Shown: piece by piece, positions 16,808-27,957 of the stretch
Layout of the letters: the number at the start of each line of letters is the position of its first letter
Position numbering within the stretch: position 1 is the stretch's first letter
Source: Vibrio sp. 10N.286.49.B1
GTDB taxonomy: Bacteria > Pseudomonadota > Gammaproteobacteria > Enterobacterales > Vibrionaceae
NCBI RefSeq assembly: GCF_002873335.1
Contig: NZ_MCUW01000010.1
Location: 56,680 to 120,679 of the forward strand
Direction of reading: 5' to 3'
Length of the DNA stretch: 64,000 nucleotides
The notes under the pieces: generated by a model
Seen by the model: the letters and a program-made list of their open reading frames with translations, nothing else
What the model was told of the DNA's origin: nothing
The model's database searches: none
Position numbers and translations under genes: made by a program

Positions 16808-19516
16808 TTAATACCCCATCAGTTGCAGCAGATTTTCTGCGGTACTGATCGCTTCTTTGCGATTGGCAATGTTGAGTTTTTGGTACAAATTCCGGATATG
16901 CGTCTTAATTGTAGTGCCGGCGACATCCAACTCTTGAGCAATCTGTTCATTGCTGAATCCTGAGTAGATTAATCCAAGAACTTGCCATTCACGTTGGGTT
17001 AGCGGGCTAGTACGTACTAACTCCGGTATGTTGGGGTGATTGACGAGCTTCTCGACAAACTCCTCGTTGAAATGCACCGAACGACTGCGTTGCGTCGTGT
17101 TGATGTCTTTCATCAGAAGCTGGGCGCGATGACGTTCAAGGTCGCCAAGTTCAGAGCGTGAGGCGAGTTTTTCAAGCAAATGACCAATAGTTGCACCATC
17201 CACCAAAAAGTTACCAATCATGCCAGTTTGGTTCGTCAGTACGAGTGCTTCTTTTAAGCGTACTTTGGCACTTTCGTCGTCGCCAAGTTGCACCCATAAG
17301 ATCGCTTCTACAATGAGATTTCGATTCGTGTCGGTGACTAGGTTATAGGTCGCCGCTTCTTTCGCCAAAAACTGTAGCGTTGTTTTTGCTTCATCAAATT
17401 GCTTTAAGCAAATCTGAGCGCGAGCAATATTACGCCATTGCAGTTGTAAGAAATGGTTGCATGCGCTGTCGGGTCTGATCGCCGTCTCAAGCCATTGTTC
17501 AATCGCGTCTTGGTCGCCCCTTGCTTGCCAATACAGTAGCAAAGAAAGCGATGCGTTGGCTGTCCAGTCTACGTGGTAGGTTGACTGTTTCATCAGGTGT
17601 TGAATCTGCTCAATGGTCTTTGAAGCCTTGTCTAATTCACCCCGACCAATGGCAATGCGAGCGATCATTGAGTAGCTGTGTAAATGCTTACTTGGCTCAT
17701 GCTTACCTAGGATATCTAGCCCTTTGTACGCACACTCTTCCGCTTCATCTAAGCGGTTCCAACACCATAAGATTTGCGCTCGGACACGAAGCAAGAACTC
17801 GTGCATTGGGACTTGGTGCAGTTGTTGTTCTTCGATCAGTCTAAACGCACTTTCTTGCACTTCATAAGCCGCTTGAACATAGCCTTGAGCAATTAAAATT
17901 TCACTTTGCTGAAGCTGTGCCCATAGCGCTTGGTGGTAAACATGATACTGACGCGCTAGCTTTTCGGTTTGCTGCATCATTGGCAGTGCGCGACTGAGTT
18001 GGCCCGTGACGTGGTTGACTTCACCAACGACCGAGGTGGCGACAATACGGCTGCGATAGACCGAATGATCCAGTTCACCTAACGCCAGTTCAGCCAACTC
18101 AAGTGCTTTTTCTGGTGAGTTTTGATTAATGGCAACCTGAGCACGCAGCGCGTTGAATTCCCCATCTTCTTTTTGAGAACGCTCTACCTTGCGTAATGCC
18201 ATCTCGCTATCGGATTTAGCAATCAGCTCACCGACTTCGTTATAGCGATGCTGGCTTTGTGCTAACCATGCTTGCAGCATACACAACCTCGGATGACTGT
18301 AGAGTTGATCATCCGTTAGGATTTGAATGGCCTCCTCCAGCGTAGCAAGCTCTCCTTGGTTAAACATTTTCCAACCAAACTCGTTGAGGATGGTCACAGT
18401 GAGTTCACTATTTGCGGCTAATCTTGCATGCCTGAGCGCTTGATGGGGAACGCTTTGTTCTAACCAAGCTTTTGCCGCGGCGAGGTGAAGATCCAATTCT
18501 TGCTGCGGAATTCTGGCTTTACGTTCATGCGACAAGAACTCAGCAAACAAGTTATGGAAGCGAAACCAATTGTTTTCGCCTTCAAGCGGATAGATAAATA
18601 GACCAAAACGATTTAAAGATTCAATCATGCTGAGCGCGTCATTTCGTTTGGTTAATGCCGTGACCAGATCGTCATTGAAGTGATCTAAAACGGAACATTG
18701 CATTAAGAAATTACGCGTATCTTTATCTAGTAAATCAAACACTTCTTCGATCAAGTAGTCCCAAAGGTGAGCGTGATTAAACTGAGATATGGTTTCGACG
18801 GATTGTGCTAACGTTCGCTTTTGATGTTGAGCTTGTAGGGCAAACAGCTGTAAAGCAGAAGGCCAGCCTTCGACGTAAGTTCGCAAAGAGTCAGCGGTCT
18901 CATCATCGATATCATCCGCGAGACGCAGATTAAAGAAACGCGTGGTTTCCTCGGTATCAAACGCGAGTAATTCATTGCCGATTTCAATCATTAAATCGCG
19001 TACACGCAGGTTCGCAGTCCCTAGTGGCGGATTACCACGACTTGTCACGACCAATGTAATGTTATCGGGCATGTGCTTAAGGAAAAAACGCATGGCTTCA
19101 TGGATGTCTTCATCGGTGATGAGGTGGTAATCATCGAGTACGACGTAGCATTCGTGGTGGTAGCTCGTCAGTTCTGAGAATACTTCTCCGAGTAGAGAAT
19201 GAAGAGAGGAGAATTGACGGCGTTCTGCGAGTTTCTGAGCATTAGGACAGCTATTGTGCGTCGCTTTATTAATCGCCTGTAAGAGATAGTTGACGAAGCG
19301 AAATGAGTCGTTATCACTTTCATCGACGCTGTACCAGCCGACGTGAGGTTTGTCAGACAACCATTGTGCGGCCATGGTGGTTTTACCATATCCAGCAGGG
19401 GAGCGAAAAAGTACAAGCTTGTAAAAAGGGGCCTGTGAAAGTAGGTCCAAAACTCGTGGACGGACGATAGCGTTATGCAAGCGTCCTGGGCGAGTTAATT
19501 TTGAAGGAATCCACAT
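16808..19516 (-). CDS. malT: MalT, maltotriose-responsive transcriptional activator of the maltose regulon
   Basis: A 902-residue STAND-class activator, the usual MalT length. The N-terminal ATPase has Walker [10 protein letters not shown] (about residues 39-47) and a Walker B-like [10 protein letters not shown] winged-helix and a long TPR-like superhelix follow, where maltotriose binds. The C-terminal LuxR-type helix-turn-helix reads [25 protein letters not shown] then [12 protein letters not shown]. With ATP and maltotriose it oligomerises on MalT boxes of promoters such as malP. It is divergent from malP, with CRP-like and MalT-like sites between. Its length and motif order agree with a functional MalT. 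Confidence 0.96.
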   Translation of the reverse strand: MWIPSKLTRPGRLHNAIVRPRVLDLLSQAPFYKLVLFRSPAGYGKTTMAAQWLSDKPHVGWYSVDESDNDSFRFVNYLLQAINKATHNSCPNAQKLAERRQFSSLHSLLGEVFSELTSYHHECYVVLDDYHLITDEDIHEAMRFFLKHMPDNITLVVTSRGNPPLGTANLRVRDLMIEIGNELLAFDTEETTRFFNLRLADDIDDETADSLRTYVEGWPSALQLFALQAQHQKRTLAQSVETISQFNHAHLWDYLIEEVFDLLDKDTRNFLMQCSVLDHFNDDLVTALTKRNDALSMIESLNRFGLFIYPLEGENNWFRFHNLFAEFLSHERKARIPQQELDLHLAAAKAWLEQSVPHQALRHARLAANSELTVTILNEFGWKMFNQGELATLEEAIQILTDDQLYSHPRLCMLQAWLAQSQHRYNEVGELIAKSDSEMALRKVERSQKEDGEFNALRAQVAINQNSPEKALELAELALGELDHSVYRSRIVATSVVGEVNHVTGQLSRALPMMQQTEKLARQYHVYHQALWAQLQQSEILIAQGYVQAAYEVQESAFRLIEEQQLHQVPMHEFLLRVRAQILWCWNRLDEAEECAYKGLDILGKHEPSKHLHSYSMIARIAIGRGELDKASKTIEQIQHLMKQSTYHVDWTANASLSLLLYWQARGDQDAIEQWLETAIRPDSACNHFLQLQWRNIARAQICLKQFDEAKTTLQFLAKEAATYNLVTDTNRNLIVEAILWVQLGDDESAKVRLKEALVLTNQTGMIGNFLVDGATIGHLLEKLASRSELGDLERHRAQLLMKDINTTQRSRSVHFNEEFVEKLVNHPNIPELVRTSPLTQREWQVLGLIYSGFSNEQIAQELDVAGTTIKTHIRNLYQKLNIANRKEAISTAENLLQLMGY

Positions 19517-19705
19517 AGATATTTCCTATCATTTTTATAGTTAGTGTCTTCGCTAATACTGAGCGGCCTCGATGAGGAAAAAGACACGAATTCTACGACT
19601 TTAAAGTTGCCTTTTTGATGTTAGGCGAGGTCTAGCTCTACAGTGTTTGATCAACGGCTAGATTTTGCTTTAAAAACAAACAACACGCCAACTACGCCAC
19701 AAATT

Positions 19706-19721
19706 TGTGATCATTATCACG
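19706..19721. promoter_or_regulatory. CRP site (malT-proximal)
   Basis: TGTGATCATTATCACG matches TGTGA-N6-TCACA at nine of ten positions. It is about 190 bases upstream of the malT start. Confidence 0.75.
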
Positions 19722-19888
19722 AATAGTTGTGTGCTGGTCGTACTGCTTGGGCGTCATGTATACAAAAAAACCGTCCGATTAGGTGAATTTTTTAATTCAA
19801 TTGTGATCTCAGACTCAAATTTCGAATTCGATATGCACCTATTTAACCGTACAGTCTTAGTTAGCGATTACAGTGATTGTGACGCTGG

Positions 19889-19904
19889 CGTGATCGTTAT
19901 CACC
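19889..19904. promoter_or_regulatory. CRP site (malP-proximal)
   Basis: CGTGATCGTTATCACC has the GTGA-N6-TCAC core of a CRP site intact, with symmetric flanks. It lies about 175 bases upstream of malP and upstream of the MalT boxes. Confidence 0.65.
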
Positions 19905-19981
19905 GGATAAAAGCCAAAGCCCAATTGAAATGGGATATTGATCACTCTCTGAAGGGGAGTACGCCCTCTACGCCCTCGTCA

Positions 19982-20014
19982 CTCATCCTCCAAGGAGTCG
20001 GAAGTAGGAGGATG
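19982..20014. promoter_or_regulatory. MalT boxes upstream of malP
   Basis: GGAGGATGAG on the minus strand (19982-19991) and GGAGGATG on the plus strand (20007-20014) match the MalT box core GGAKGA, with a weaker GGAGTCGG between. They lie 65-100 bases before the malP start, where MalT would bind next to RNA polymerase. Confidence 0.65.
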
Positions 20015-20078
20015 TTTATGGAGACGTCACCATGCACGATATGTGACAGATGGATAAAACTTAAAGTGAGATTTCTTA

Positions 20079-22532
20079 ATGAAACCTGCGCAACAGAAAA
20101 AATTCAACAAAGCTTCTTTCCAAGACAGTGTTAAAAAGCATCTTTCTGCGACTTATGCTACGACAGTAGAAACCGCGACCGAGCGCCAATGGTATTTGGC
20201 AATGGGGCGCGCGCTGGCAGAGCTTACCACTTTTGACTTACTTGCAACGGAAGCGGACGACCGCATCAAGAACGCGAAAAGCGTTAACTACCTATCTCTT
20301 GAATTCCTAATTGGCCGCCTGACAGGTAACAACTTGATCAGCATGGGCCTGTATGAACAAATCACTCAAGCTATGAAAGAATTAGGTCACAACCTAACGG
20401 ATCTGCTTGAAGAAGAACGTGATCCTTCATTGGGTAACGGTGGCCTTGGTCGTCTTGCGGCTTGTTTCATGGATTCTTGTGCCGCTCAAGAATACCCAAC
20501 AGTAGGCTACGGTCTTCACTACGAATACGGTCTCTTTAAACAATCTTTCCAAGATGGTCGTCAAAAAGAAGCACCTGACGCATGGCGCGGTGTTGAAGGT
20601 TATCCGTGGGAAGTGGCACGTCCAGAACTGGCACAACAGATTGGTTTTTACGGTCGTGTAGATGTTGAATACGTTGACGGTAAAGAAGTACGCACTTGGG
20701 TTCCTGGCATGGAAGTAAAAGCAATGCCGTGGGATCTACCTATTGTCGGTTACGAGTCAAGCACCGTTTACCCGCTGCGCCTTTGGGAATGTCAGGCCAT
20801 TGCACCTTTCTCACTAGCAAGCTTCAACAACGGCGATTACTTCGAAGCACAGCACTCGCTAATCGATGCTGGTAACATCACGAAGGTTCTATACCCGAAC
20901 GACAACCACGAAAAAGGTAAGACTCTGCGTCTAATGCAGCAGTACTTCCACTCAGCGGCGTCGGTTCGCGATATTCTACGTCGTCATGAAGCGGCTGGTT
21001 TTGCACTAGCGGATCTTCCTAAGCAGGAAACGATTCAGCTTAACGATACGCACCCAACGATCGCCATTCCTGAATTAATGCGCATCCTAATTGACGAGAA
21101 AGGTCTAACTTGGGACCAAGCGTGGGAAATCAGTGCTCACACATTCGCATACACGAACCACACACTACTTCCAGAAGCATTGGAGACATGGTCTGAATCT
21201 CTTATCAGCCGTCTGCTTCCTCGTCACATGGAAATCATCTTTGAAATTAACCACCGCTTCATGCAAGAAGTTCGCAAGATGTGGCCGGGTGATGGTGAGA
21301 AGCAAGCGAAGCTTTCTATCATTCAAGAAGGTTTCCACCGTATGGTTCGCATGGCAAACCTATGTGTAATTGGTTCTTACAAAGTGAACGGTGTAGCCGC
21401 TCTTCACTCTCAACTGGTTAAGAAAGACTTGTTCCCAGAGTTCAACGAAATCTTCCCAGGTAAATTGACTAACGTCACAAACGGCATCACGCCACGTCGT
21501 TGGTTGAAGTTCTGTAATCCAGGTCTATCGAAACTCATTACTGACAAGATCGGTGCAGAGTGGCCGGCGAAACTTGAGCAGTTAGAAGGTATTGCTCAGT
21601 TTGCAACCGATGCAAAATTCCAAAAAGAGTTCATGGCCGTTAAGAAAGAAAACAAACAGCGTCTTGCTGATTGGGTTCAAGAAAACATGGGAATCGAGCT
21701 GGATACTAACGCGATCTTTGACGTTCAAATTAAACGTCTACACGAATACAAGCGTCAGCACCTAGACTTGCTACACATTCTCTCTCTCTACCACCGTATT
21801 CTTAACGAACCTGGTTTTGAGTGTGAGCCACGTGTTTGTTTCTTTGCAGCAAAAGCGGCGCCGGGCTACCACCTAGCGAAAGAGATCATCTTCGCAGTGA
21901 ACAAGATTGCAGAGAAGATCAACAACGACCCTCGTATCGGCAACAAGCTGAAAGTGGTCTTCATTCCTGATTACCGCGTGAGCATGGCTGAGATCATCAT
22001 CCCTGCGGCGGACGTATCTCAGCAAATCTCGCTAGCAGGTAAAGAAGCATCAGGTACGGGTAACATGAAAATGGCGCTTAACGGTGCGTTGACTATCGGT
22101 ACGATGGACGGTGCGAACGTTGAGATTCGTGAAGAAGTAGGTGACGAAAATATCTACATCTTTGGCCTAGATGTTGATGGCGTTCAAGAAGTCAAAGCTC
22201 AGGGCTACAACCCTTACGACTACTACAACGCGGACCCGCTACTAAAAGCATCTTTGGATTTACTGCTAGGCGAAGAATTTACGCCAGGTAAACCAGGTTT
22301 ACTTCGTGCAACCTACGATAGCTTGCTAGATGGTGGTGACCCTTATCTATGTTTGGCTGATTTTGCCTCTTACGTGCAAGCACATGAAGACATGGGCAAG
22401 CAGTATCAAGATCAAGCGGGTTGGGCGAAGAAAGCCATTCTAAATACTGCCTTGGTGGGCAAGTTTACGTCAGACCGTTCAATACGCGACTACGTCAACA
22501 ATATTTGGAAGCTTGAAGCAGTAACTCGTTAA
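20079..22532 (+). CDS. malP: Maltodextrin (glycogen/starch alpha-glucan) phosphorylase
   Basis: An 817-residue GT35 phosphorylase, the normal family length. It releases glucose-1-phosphate from the non-reducing ends of alpha-1,4 glucans using pyridoxal phosphate. The N-terminal block SLEFLIGRLTGNNL and DPSLGNGGLGRLAACFMDS, and the PLP-lysine motif EASGTGNMKMALNGALTIGT (Lys about 664) are intact. Start ATG at 20079. It is first in a malP-malQ unit divergent from malT, behind MalT boxes and CRP sites, so I call it malP rather than glgP, though the two are paralogs that cannot be separated by sequence alone. Confidence 0.95.
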   Translation: MKPAQQKKFNKASFQDSVKKHLSATYATTVETATERQWYLAMGRALAELTTFDLLATEADDRIKNAKSVNYLSLEFLIGRLTGNNLISMGLYEQITQAMKELGHNLTDLLEEERDPSLGNGGLGRLAACFMDSCAAQEYPTVGYGLHYEYGLFKQSFQDGRQKEAPDAWRGVEGYPWEVARPELAQQIGFYGRVDVEYVDGKEVRTWVPGMEVKAMPWDLPIVGYESSTVYPLRLWECQAIAPFSLASFNNGDYFEAQHSLIDAGNITKVLYPNDNHEKGKTLRLMQQYFHSAASVRDILRRHEAAGFALADLPKQETIQLNDTHPTIAIPELMRILIDEKGLTWDQAWEISAHTFAYTNHTLLPEALETWSESLISRLLPRHMEIIFEINHRFMQEVRKMWPGDGEKQAKLSIIQEGFHRMVRMANLCVIGSYKVNGVAALHSQLVKKDLFPEFNEIFPGKLTNVTNGITPRRWLKFCNPGLSKLITDKIGAEWPAKLEQLEGIAQFATDAKFQKEFMAVKKENKQRLADWVQENMGIELDTNAIFDVQIKRLHEYKRQHLDLLHILSLYHRILNEPGFECEPRVCFFAAKAAPGYHLAKEIIFAVNKIAEKINNDPRIGNKLKVVFIPDYRVSMAEIIIPAADVSQQISLAGKEASGTGNMKMALNGALTIGTMDGANVEIREEVGDENIYIFGLDVDGVQEVKAQGYNPYDYYNADPLLKASLDLLLGEEFTPGKPGLLRATYDSLLDGGDPYLCLADFASYVQAHEDMGKQYQDQAGWAKKAILNTALVGKFTSDRSIRDYVNNIWKLEAVTR

Positions 22533-22539
22533 GCAACCT

Positions 22540-22566
22540 AAGCCAAGGCCCCGAGCCTTGGCTTTT
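22540..22566 (+). terminator. Hairpin between malP and malQ
   Basis: AAGCCAAGGC (22540-22549) pairs with GCCTTGGCTT (22555-22564) followed by TTTT. It probably reduces transcription into malQ, or stabilises the malP message. Confidence 0.75.
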
Positions 22567-22628
22567 ACTCCTTATATCTATTAATAACCCTACCGTTTTG
22601 AAGGTAATGATGTCCTTCGGAGAGAGCG

Positions 22629-24806
22629 ATGAAAGAACAAACAGCATTAAAGCAAGTTGCTGACATGGCAAGAATAGCCGACAGCTACGTGAGTGCGTGG
22701 GGCAGTGAAGCGAAAGTAGAAGACGATATTATTCTTCGTTTGCTTGCGTCTTTAGGCTATGACACGACTAATGATGAGACTCTGTTGAAGTCAGCAGAAC
22801 GAAAACACAAGAAAGAAGTTCTAGAACCCGTACTGGTAGTAAAAGACGGCGATGCTATCGAAGTAGAACTTAACCTTGGTGTGAGTGCTCGAGAGAGTGA
22901 CTTTAGTTGGCGCCTAGAAACAGAGCAGGGAGAAGTACTTGAAGGCTATCTTCAATCTCAGATCGTTCGTGATGAGCGCGCCGAGGGTGGCCCTTTAGTA
23001 TTTTCGTTGCCAAGTGACCTCCCTTGGGGTTACCACAAATTGTACTTGGAACGTAAGCGTCGTAAAACACCTTATGAGATGACGTTGATTTGTACACCGA
23101 AAGCCTGTTTCAAACAACCTCAGATTGATCAAGGTAAAAAGCTTTGGGGACCGAGTGTTCAATTGTATACGTTGCGAACTCAGCATAACTGGGGTATCGG
23201 TGATTTCGGAGACTTAAAGCAGTTAGTGAGCGACATTGCCGCACGTGGTGGTGATTTTGTTGGTTTGAACCCAATTCACTCGTTGTTCCCTGCGAACCCT
23301 GAGGGCGCGAGTCCATACAGCCCATCGTCACGTCGTTGGTTAAATATTCTGTATATCGACGTGAGCTCTGTGCCTGAATTTGCATTGAGCGCTGATGCTC
23401 AACAACAAGTGGGCAGTTCTGAGTTCCAACTTCGTTTGCAAAAAGCACGTGATTCTCATTGGGTCAATTACACAGAAGTTGCGGCTTTGAAAATGAGTGT
23501 TCTGCCGCTGCTGTTTTCTCAGTTCAAATTGCGTCATCTAGACAAGCAGTCTGAGCGCGGCAGCCTGTTCCTAGATTTTGTGGAACAAGGCGGAGAAAGC
23601 CTCGTTCATCAGGCGGCATTTGATGCCATCCATGCAGACCTTCACGCGGAAGATTCGAGCGTGTGGGGATGGCCAGTATTCCCTGAAAAATATCGCCGTT
23701 TTGAAAATGCGGCGACACAGAAATACATCGCTGATAATCAGGACAAAGTTCATTTATACATGTACCTGCAGTGGGTCGCTGATACGCAAATAAATGAAGC
23801 GCAAGCACTCGCTGAAGAGAAAGGCATGGCGGTTGGTCTTTATCGTGATCTTGCGGTAGGGGTTGCGGATTCTGGGTCAGAAACATGGGCAGACAACGGT
23901 AACCTGGCGATGGATGCCAGTATTGGTGCGCCACCTGATATTTTGGGACCACTGGGGCAAAACTGGGGGCTACCTCCGTTGAATCCACAAACGTTACGCG
24001 ATACATCGTATGACCCATACATTGAACTGTTGCGCGCCAACATGAAGCATTGTGGATCATTGCGTATTGACCATGTGTTAGGGTTGTTACGTTTATGGTG
24101 GATTCCGAAAGGCGAGAACGCGACGAAGGGCGCTTATGTCTACTACCCTGTGGAAGATATGCTGGCCATTCTGGCATTAGAATCGCATCGTCATCAATGT
24201 AGCGTTATTGGTGAGGACTTGGGTACGGTTCCTGATGAAATTGTTGATATCTTGCGTGATGCGGGTGTGCATTCTTACAAGGTGTTCTTCTTCGAAACCG
24301 CTGAAGATGGTGGCTTTATTTCACCGAAGCACTATGCAGAACAGTCGATGTCAGCCTTGTGTACCCATGATATGCCAACACTACGAGGCTTCTGGCATTG
24401 TGATGATCTGAAAATGGGTCAAGACATTGGTTTATATCCAGATGAAGCACAGCTGAAAGAATTATTTAATGACCGCCTAGAATGTAAGCAAGGCATCTTA
24501 GATAGCGTGGCTTGGCACGGTTACCTACCAGAGGGTGTGGGTCGAGACGCAAGTTTAGTTCCTATGGATACGCACCTAAGTGAGGCACTGCAGCTGCATT
24601 TGGGCGCTGGGTCATCAACGCTGCTCAGTGTTCAACTTGAAGACTGGTTAGAGATGGATAAACCCGTCAATATTCCAGGCACCGTTGATGAATACCCTAA
24701 CTGGCGTCGTAAACTGTCTATGAATTTGGACGAAGTTTTTGCAAAAGAAAGCGTCAATCGTATTGCTAAGAGCCTGTCGAAAGCGCGCTCGAGAGCCGGC
24801 GAATAA
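22629..24806 (+). CDS. malQ: Amylomaltase (4-alpha-glucanotransferase)
   Basis: A 725-residue GH77 enzyme, which moves glucan segments between maltodextrins so that maltose can be converted into chains MalP can attack. It has the long N-terminal extension of enterobacterial and vibrio MalQ. GH77 hallmarks include SPYSPSSRRWLNILYIDV, the nucleophile strand LRIDHVLGLLRLWWIP, the acid-containing IGEDLGTVPDEI and the segment STHDMPTL-like LCTHDMPTLRGFW. GGAGAG precedes the ATG at 22629, 96 bases after malP, so the pair is an operon. Confidence 0.95.
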   Translation: MKEQTALKQVADMARIADSYVSAWGSEAKVEDDIILRLLASLGYDTTNDETLLKSAERKHKKEVLEPVLVVKDGDAIEVELNLGVSARESDFSWRLETEQGEVLEGYLQSQIVRDERAEGGPLVFSLPSDLPWGYHKLYLERKRRKTPYEMTLICTPKACFKQPQIDQGKKLWGPSVQLYTLRTQHNWGIGDFGDLKQLVSDIAARGGDFVGLNPIHSLFPANPEGASPYSPSSRRWLNILYIDVSSVPEFALSADAQQQVGSSEFQLRLQKARDSHWVNYTEVAALKMSVLPLLFSQFKLRHLDKQSERGSLFLDFVEQGGESLVHQAAFDAIHADLHAEDSSVWGWPVFPEKYRRFENAATQKYIADNQDKVHLYMYLQWVADTQINEAQALAEEKGMAVGLYRDLAVGVADSGSETWADNGNLAMDASIGAPPDILGPLGQNWGLPPLNPQTLRDTSYDPYIELLRANMKHCGSLRIDHVLGLLRLWWIPKGENATKGAYVYYPVEDMLAILALESHRHQCSVIGEDLGTVPDEIVDILRDAGVHSYKVFFFETAEDGGFISPKHYAEQSMSALCTHDMPTLRGFWHCDDLKMGQDIGLYPDEAQLKELFNDRLECKQGILDSVAWHGYLPEGVGRDASLVPMDTHLSEALQLHLGAGSSTLLSVQLEDWLEMDKPVNIPGTVDEYPNWRRKLSMNLDEVFAKESVNRIAKSLSKARSRAGE

Positions 24807-24847
24807 TGTTAAATCCCTTTGGGTTATTCTTGCATTAATTGAGTAAT

Positions 24848-24905
24848 AAAAAGCACAGTACTATCCAGATATCGCGCTGAGCGAGTTGGGTGGCTGTGCT
24901 TTTTT
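24848..24905 (+). terminator. malPQ operon terminator
   Basis: AAAAAGCACAG (24848-24858) pairs with CTGTGCTTTTTT (24894-24905). The loop of 35 bases contains its own short stem. Confidence 0.75.
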
Positions 24906-25063
24906 GTGTTCAAAAAAAGAGATGTGCTGGAGGTGAACTCGAGCCGTTGACGCTGCGGTCCAGTTTATAGTGTAAATCCGATGCGTTATAACATTTTGCA
25001 CACAAAAATATCGAATGAATCACTTCCTGTATAACTGGATTTAAGTACAATGAAAATGCTGGT

Positions 25064-25088
25064 AGCCCGCCTTGCGCGGGCTTTTTTT
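25064..25088 (+). terminator. Strong terminator 63 bases before glgB
   Basis: AGCCCGC (25064-25070) pairs with GCGGGCT (25075-25081), followed by seven T. It precedes the glgB start and follows the malQ terminator, so it ends either a small RNA or a glgB leader. Confidence 0.8.
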
Positions 25089-25151
25089 ATGATGTCTCTA
25101 ATGCTTACATTATTACAATTAGGAGACAGATTTGGTCGAGGGAGATGAACG

Positions 25152-27335
25152 TTGAATAAAACAAGGCTTAAAAGACAAGATCAGGCGTATGAACGACTGT
25201 CGAATGCATCATTCGCAGACCCATTTTCGTTCTTAGGTCCTTATCTACAAAATGATGGTATTGCTCTGCGCACATGGATCCCCGGTGCAGATAGCGTCGC
25301 TGTTGTTTTGGAGTCGGGAGAACGTCTACCGCTTAAACGAGAAGCGGAATCCGGCTTTGTCTTAGAATCAGACCTCGATTTGAGATATACCCACTATCAG
25401 TTGGCTGCTGACTGGAATGGTACCGAGCAGATTATTGATGACCCATATCAATATCATGCGTTGTACGCAGAATATGAAGAATTGCATACCCCAAAAGCAA
25501 TGTATCATCATATGGGCGCACAATTTATTTCGTTAGAGCGTGAAGGCAAGCAGGTCGCGGGCACGCGCTTTCTTGTATATGCGCCGCATGCGACGGCGGT
25601 GAGCTTAGTCGGTAATTTTAACGCATGGGATGGACGTCGTAGTCCAATGCAGCGACTAGATTACGGCATTTGGGGATTATTTATTCCCGATCTAGAGGAA
25701 GGGGCACAATACAAATTTGAAATGAAAGGTCCTAACGGAGAAGGCTTACCGCATAAAGCGGATCCGTGGGGGTTCTACTCAGAGCAACACCCTTCTTTCT
25801 CTTCTGTTACCTATGATCATAGCCGCTATCAATGGCAAGATGACCAATGGCAGACTCGTCCTGTGACCGAAAAGCGCAACGAGGCACTGTCATTTTACGA
25901 ATTACATGTTGGTTCGTGGAGACGAAATGAACAAGGTGAGTTTCTTAACTATCGAGAGCTTGCCAGTGAGCTGATCCCTTATTTAACGGATATGGGTTAC
26001 ACACACGTTGAGCTTATGCCTGTTTCTGAGCATCCGTTCTATGGGTCTTGGGGTTATCAACCGGTAGGTTTATTTGCGCCGACGAGTCGTTTCGGCTCAC
26101 CAGATGATTTCAAGTACTTTGTTGAGCAGTGTCATTTAGCTGGGCTTGGCGTGGTGCTCGATTGGGTGCCTGCGCATTTCCCGTCAGATGACCACGGACT
26201 AGCAAACTTTGATGGGACGCCATTGTACCATGATCCCGATCCGCGCCGTGGTTGGCATCAAGATTGGAGTTCATTCATTTACGATTTAGGTCGTGAACAC
26301 GTTCGTCGATTCTTGGTTTCTAATGCCCTGTATTGGTTTGAGCAGTTCCATATTGATGGTATTCGAGTCGACGCTGTGGCATCGATGCTTTACCTTGATT
26401 ATTCGCGTAGTCATGATCAATGGATCCCCAATGCAGATGGTGGACGTGAAAACTACGATGCGATCGCGACACTAAAGTGGATGAATGAAGAGGTCTACAA
26501 ACACTTCCCTAACGCGATGACCATCGCGGAAGAGTCAACCGCGTTCCCTGGCGTGTCGGCACCGACCTTTATGGGTGGGCTCGGCTTTGGGTTTAAGTGG
26601 AATATGGGTTGGATGCATGACAGCTTGTCTTATATCCAAGAAGACCCTATTAACCGCAAGTATCACCACGATACGATCACGTTCCCATTAGTGTATGCAC
26701 ACAGTGAAAACTATGTACTGTCGCTTTCGCACGATGAGGTGGTCTACGGTAAGCACTCTATTCACAACAAAATGCCAGGTGATGAGTGGCAGCAAACGGC
26801 TAACCTAAGAGCATACTTGGGTTACATGTATGCTCAACCGGGTAAAAAGCTTAACTTCATGGGCGCTGAATTTGGTCAAACGGGAGAGTGGAACCACGAT
26901 GATCAATTACAGTGGTTCTTACTGGAGTTTGAACGTCATCAGGGCGTCCAAGCGGTCACTCGCGATCTGAATGCACTGTATAAAGCTGAGAAACCACTGT
27001 TCGAACTAGACTCTGAACCGGAAGGGTTTGAATGGCGTCTTCAAGATGCGGCAGAGGCGAGTATTCTTGCCCATGAGCGTATCAGTGAAGATGGACAACG
27101 TATTTTAGTCGTGTCTAACTTTACGCCAGTCCCTCATGAAGCCTTCCGTTTGGGAATGCCATTGGCAGGAAGCTATGAGTTATTGCTGAATACGGATGAC
27201 GTAAAATACTCAGGCAGTGGCTTTGAAGTGGTTGCAGAGGCTCGTACGGAAGCGGTGGAAAGTGAGTCGCAACCTCAATCTATTGCGTTGCGCCTACCAC
27301 CGTTGTCGACCGTGTTTTACAAGTATAAAGGCTAA
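25152..27335 (+). CDS. glgB: 1,4-alpha-glucan branching enzyme
   Basis: A 727-residue GH13 enzyme that makes alpha-1,6 branches in glycogen. Two N-terminal beta-sandwich domains are seen (the second, CBM48, begins near [21 protein letters not shown]). The barrel has [19 protein letters not shown], the nucleophile in DGIRVDAV (Asp about 407), the acid Glu in TIAEESTAF (about 459) and the third acid in LSHDEV (about 528). The start is TTG at 25152, preceded by GGGAG; the ATG seven bases earlier runs into a stop. It is in a mal context rather than next to glgC/glgA, an arrangement known in vibrios. Confidence 0.95.
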   Translation: MNKTRLKRQDQAYERLSNASFADPFSFLGPYLQNDGIALRTWIPGADSVAVVLESGERLPLKREAESGFVLESDLDLRYTHYQLAADWNGTEQIIDDPYQYHALYAEYEELHTPKAMYHHMGAQFISLEREGKQVAGTRFLVYAPHATAVSLVGNFNAWDGRRSPMQRLDYGIWGLFIPDLEEGAQYKFEMKGPNGEGLPHKADPWGFYSEQHPSFSSVTYDHSRYQWQDDQWQTRPVTEKRNEALSFYELHVGSWRRNEQGEFLNYRELASELIPYLTDMGYTHVELMPVSEHPFYGSWGYQPVGLFAPTSRFGSPDDFKYFVEQCHLAGLGVVLDWVPAHFPSDDHGLANFDGTPLYHDPDPRRGWHQDWSSFIYDLGREHVRRFLVSNALYWFEQFHIDGIRVDAVASMLYLDYSRSHDQWIPNADGGRENYDAIATLKWMNEEVYKHFPNAMTIAEESTAFPGVSAPTFMGGLGFGFKWNMGWMHDSLSYIQEDPINRKYHHDTITFPLVYAHSENYVLSLSHDEVVYGKHSIHNKMPGDEWQQTANLRAYLGYMYAQPGKKLNFMGAEFGQTGEWNHDDQLQWFLLEFERHQGVQAVTRDLNALYKAEKPLFELDSEPEGFEWRLQDAAEASILAHERISEDGQRILVVSNFTPVPHEAFRLGMPLAGSYELLLNTDDVKYSGSGFEVVAEARTEAVESESQPQSIALRLPPLSTVFYKYKG

Positions 27336-27416
27336 CAACAAGAGGGCTATTCGGTGACGCACCATTGTCGGAATTCACGTCAATGGATGAAAAACGGATA
27401 CCGTTCGATGATAATT

Positions 27417-27440
27417 AAGCCCAGCGTTTGCTGGGCTTCG
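27417..27440 (+). terminator. glgB terminator
   Basis: AAGCCCAGC (27417-27425) pairs with GCTGGGCTT (27430-27438) around GTTT. Confidence 0.75.
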
Positions 27441-27568
27441 TTATATCTGGAGAAAATAACGGGATGTTCTACACTCAAATCTCTATGCTGCAATCGCTAT
27501 ACTCTAGGTGCTTGTATGTTTAAAATCAGCACTTAACGTAAAGTAACATCAAAAAATAAGGATTATTA

Positions 27569-27955
27569 ATGGTTACCGCTTTGTACGCGTCATTACTCGC
27601 AATACTGATGATTTGGTTATCGATACAAGTCATTAAACAACGAAGAAGCAATCAAGTTGCTTATGCCGACGGGGGAGTGGAAGGACTACAAATCGCACGT
27701 AGCGCACACGGCAATGCCGTTGACTACATCCCCATCACGATTATTTTAATGGCTTTTGTTGAGTACAATGGTGCACCTTTGCTTTGGGTTCACGCATTGG
27801 GGATAGCCTTTCTACTTGGCCGAATACTTCATGCAAAAGGTATTCTAACGCAATGGTTCAAAGGTCGAGTCTTGGGTATGCAATTGACTCTATTGGTGAT
27901 GGTTGCATTGATTGTGTCAAATCTTGTGTATTTGCCTTTTGAGCAATTATTTTAA
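27569..27955 (+). CDS. MAPEG-family membrane protein
   Basis: A 128-residue four-helix membrane protein. The motif RSAHGNAVDYIPITIILMAF (R, then N-xx-E/D-xxP pattern) is typical of the MAPEG family, whose better known members are glutathione-dependent microsomal transferases. Bacterial copies are mostly uncharacterised. AAGGA precedes the ATG. It is immediately followed, three bases after its stop, by the next gene, so the two are co-translated. Confidence 0.85.
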   Translation: MVTALYASLLAILMIWLSIQVIKQRRSNQVAYADGGVEGLQIARSAHGNAVDYIPITIILMAFVEYNGAPLLWVHALGIAFLLGRILHAKGILTQWFKGRVLGMQLTLLVMVALIVSNLVYLPFEQLF

Positions 27956-27957
27956 CG

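Larger units (their letters stand above)
19517..20078. other. malT-malP divergent control region
   Basis: This 562-base gap holds no supported gene; two short ORFs in it have unconvincing translations. It carries two good CRP sites, a weaker one (TGTGATCTCAGACTCA at 19802-19817) and a pair of MalT boxes close to malP. This is the architecture expected for glucose-repressed, maltotriose-induced malPQ expression. Confidence 0.75.
24807..25151. other. malQ-glgB intergenic region with two terminators
   Basis: This gap has the malQ terminator at 24848 and a second complete terminator at 25064 that is not needed for malQ. A TTGACG near 24950 with a weak -10 could start a short transcript ending at the second terminator, or glgB mRNA could begin upstream of it. 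No ORF is supported. Confidence 0.6.

Noticed and set aside
19925..20134. 69-codon ORF before malP
   Set aside because: It spans the MalT boxes and overlaps the malP start in another frame.
27354..27536. 60-codon ORF after glgB
   Set aside because: It reads through the glgB terminator and has an unusual Cys/Ser-rich composition.
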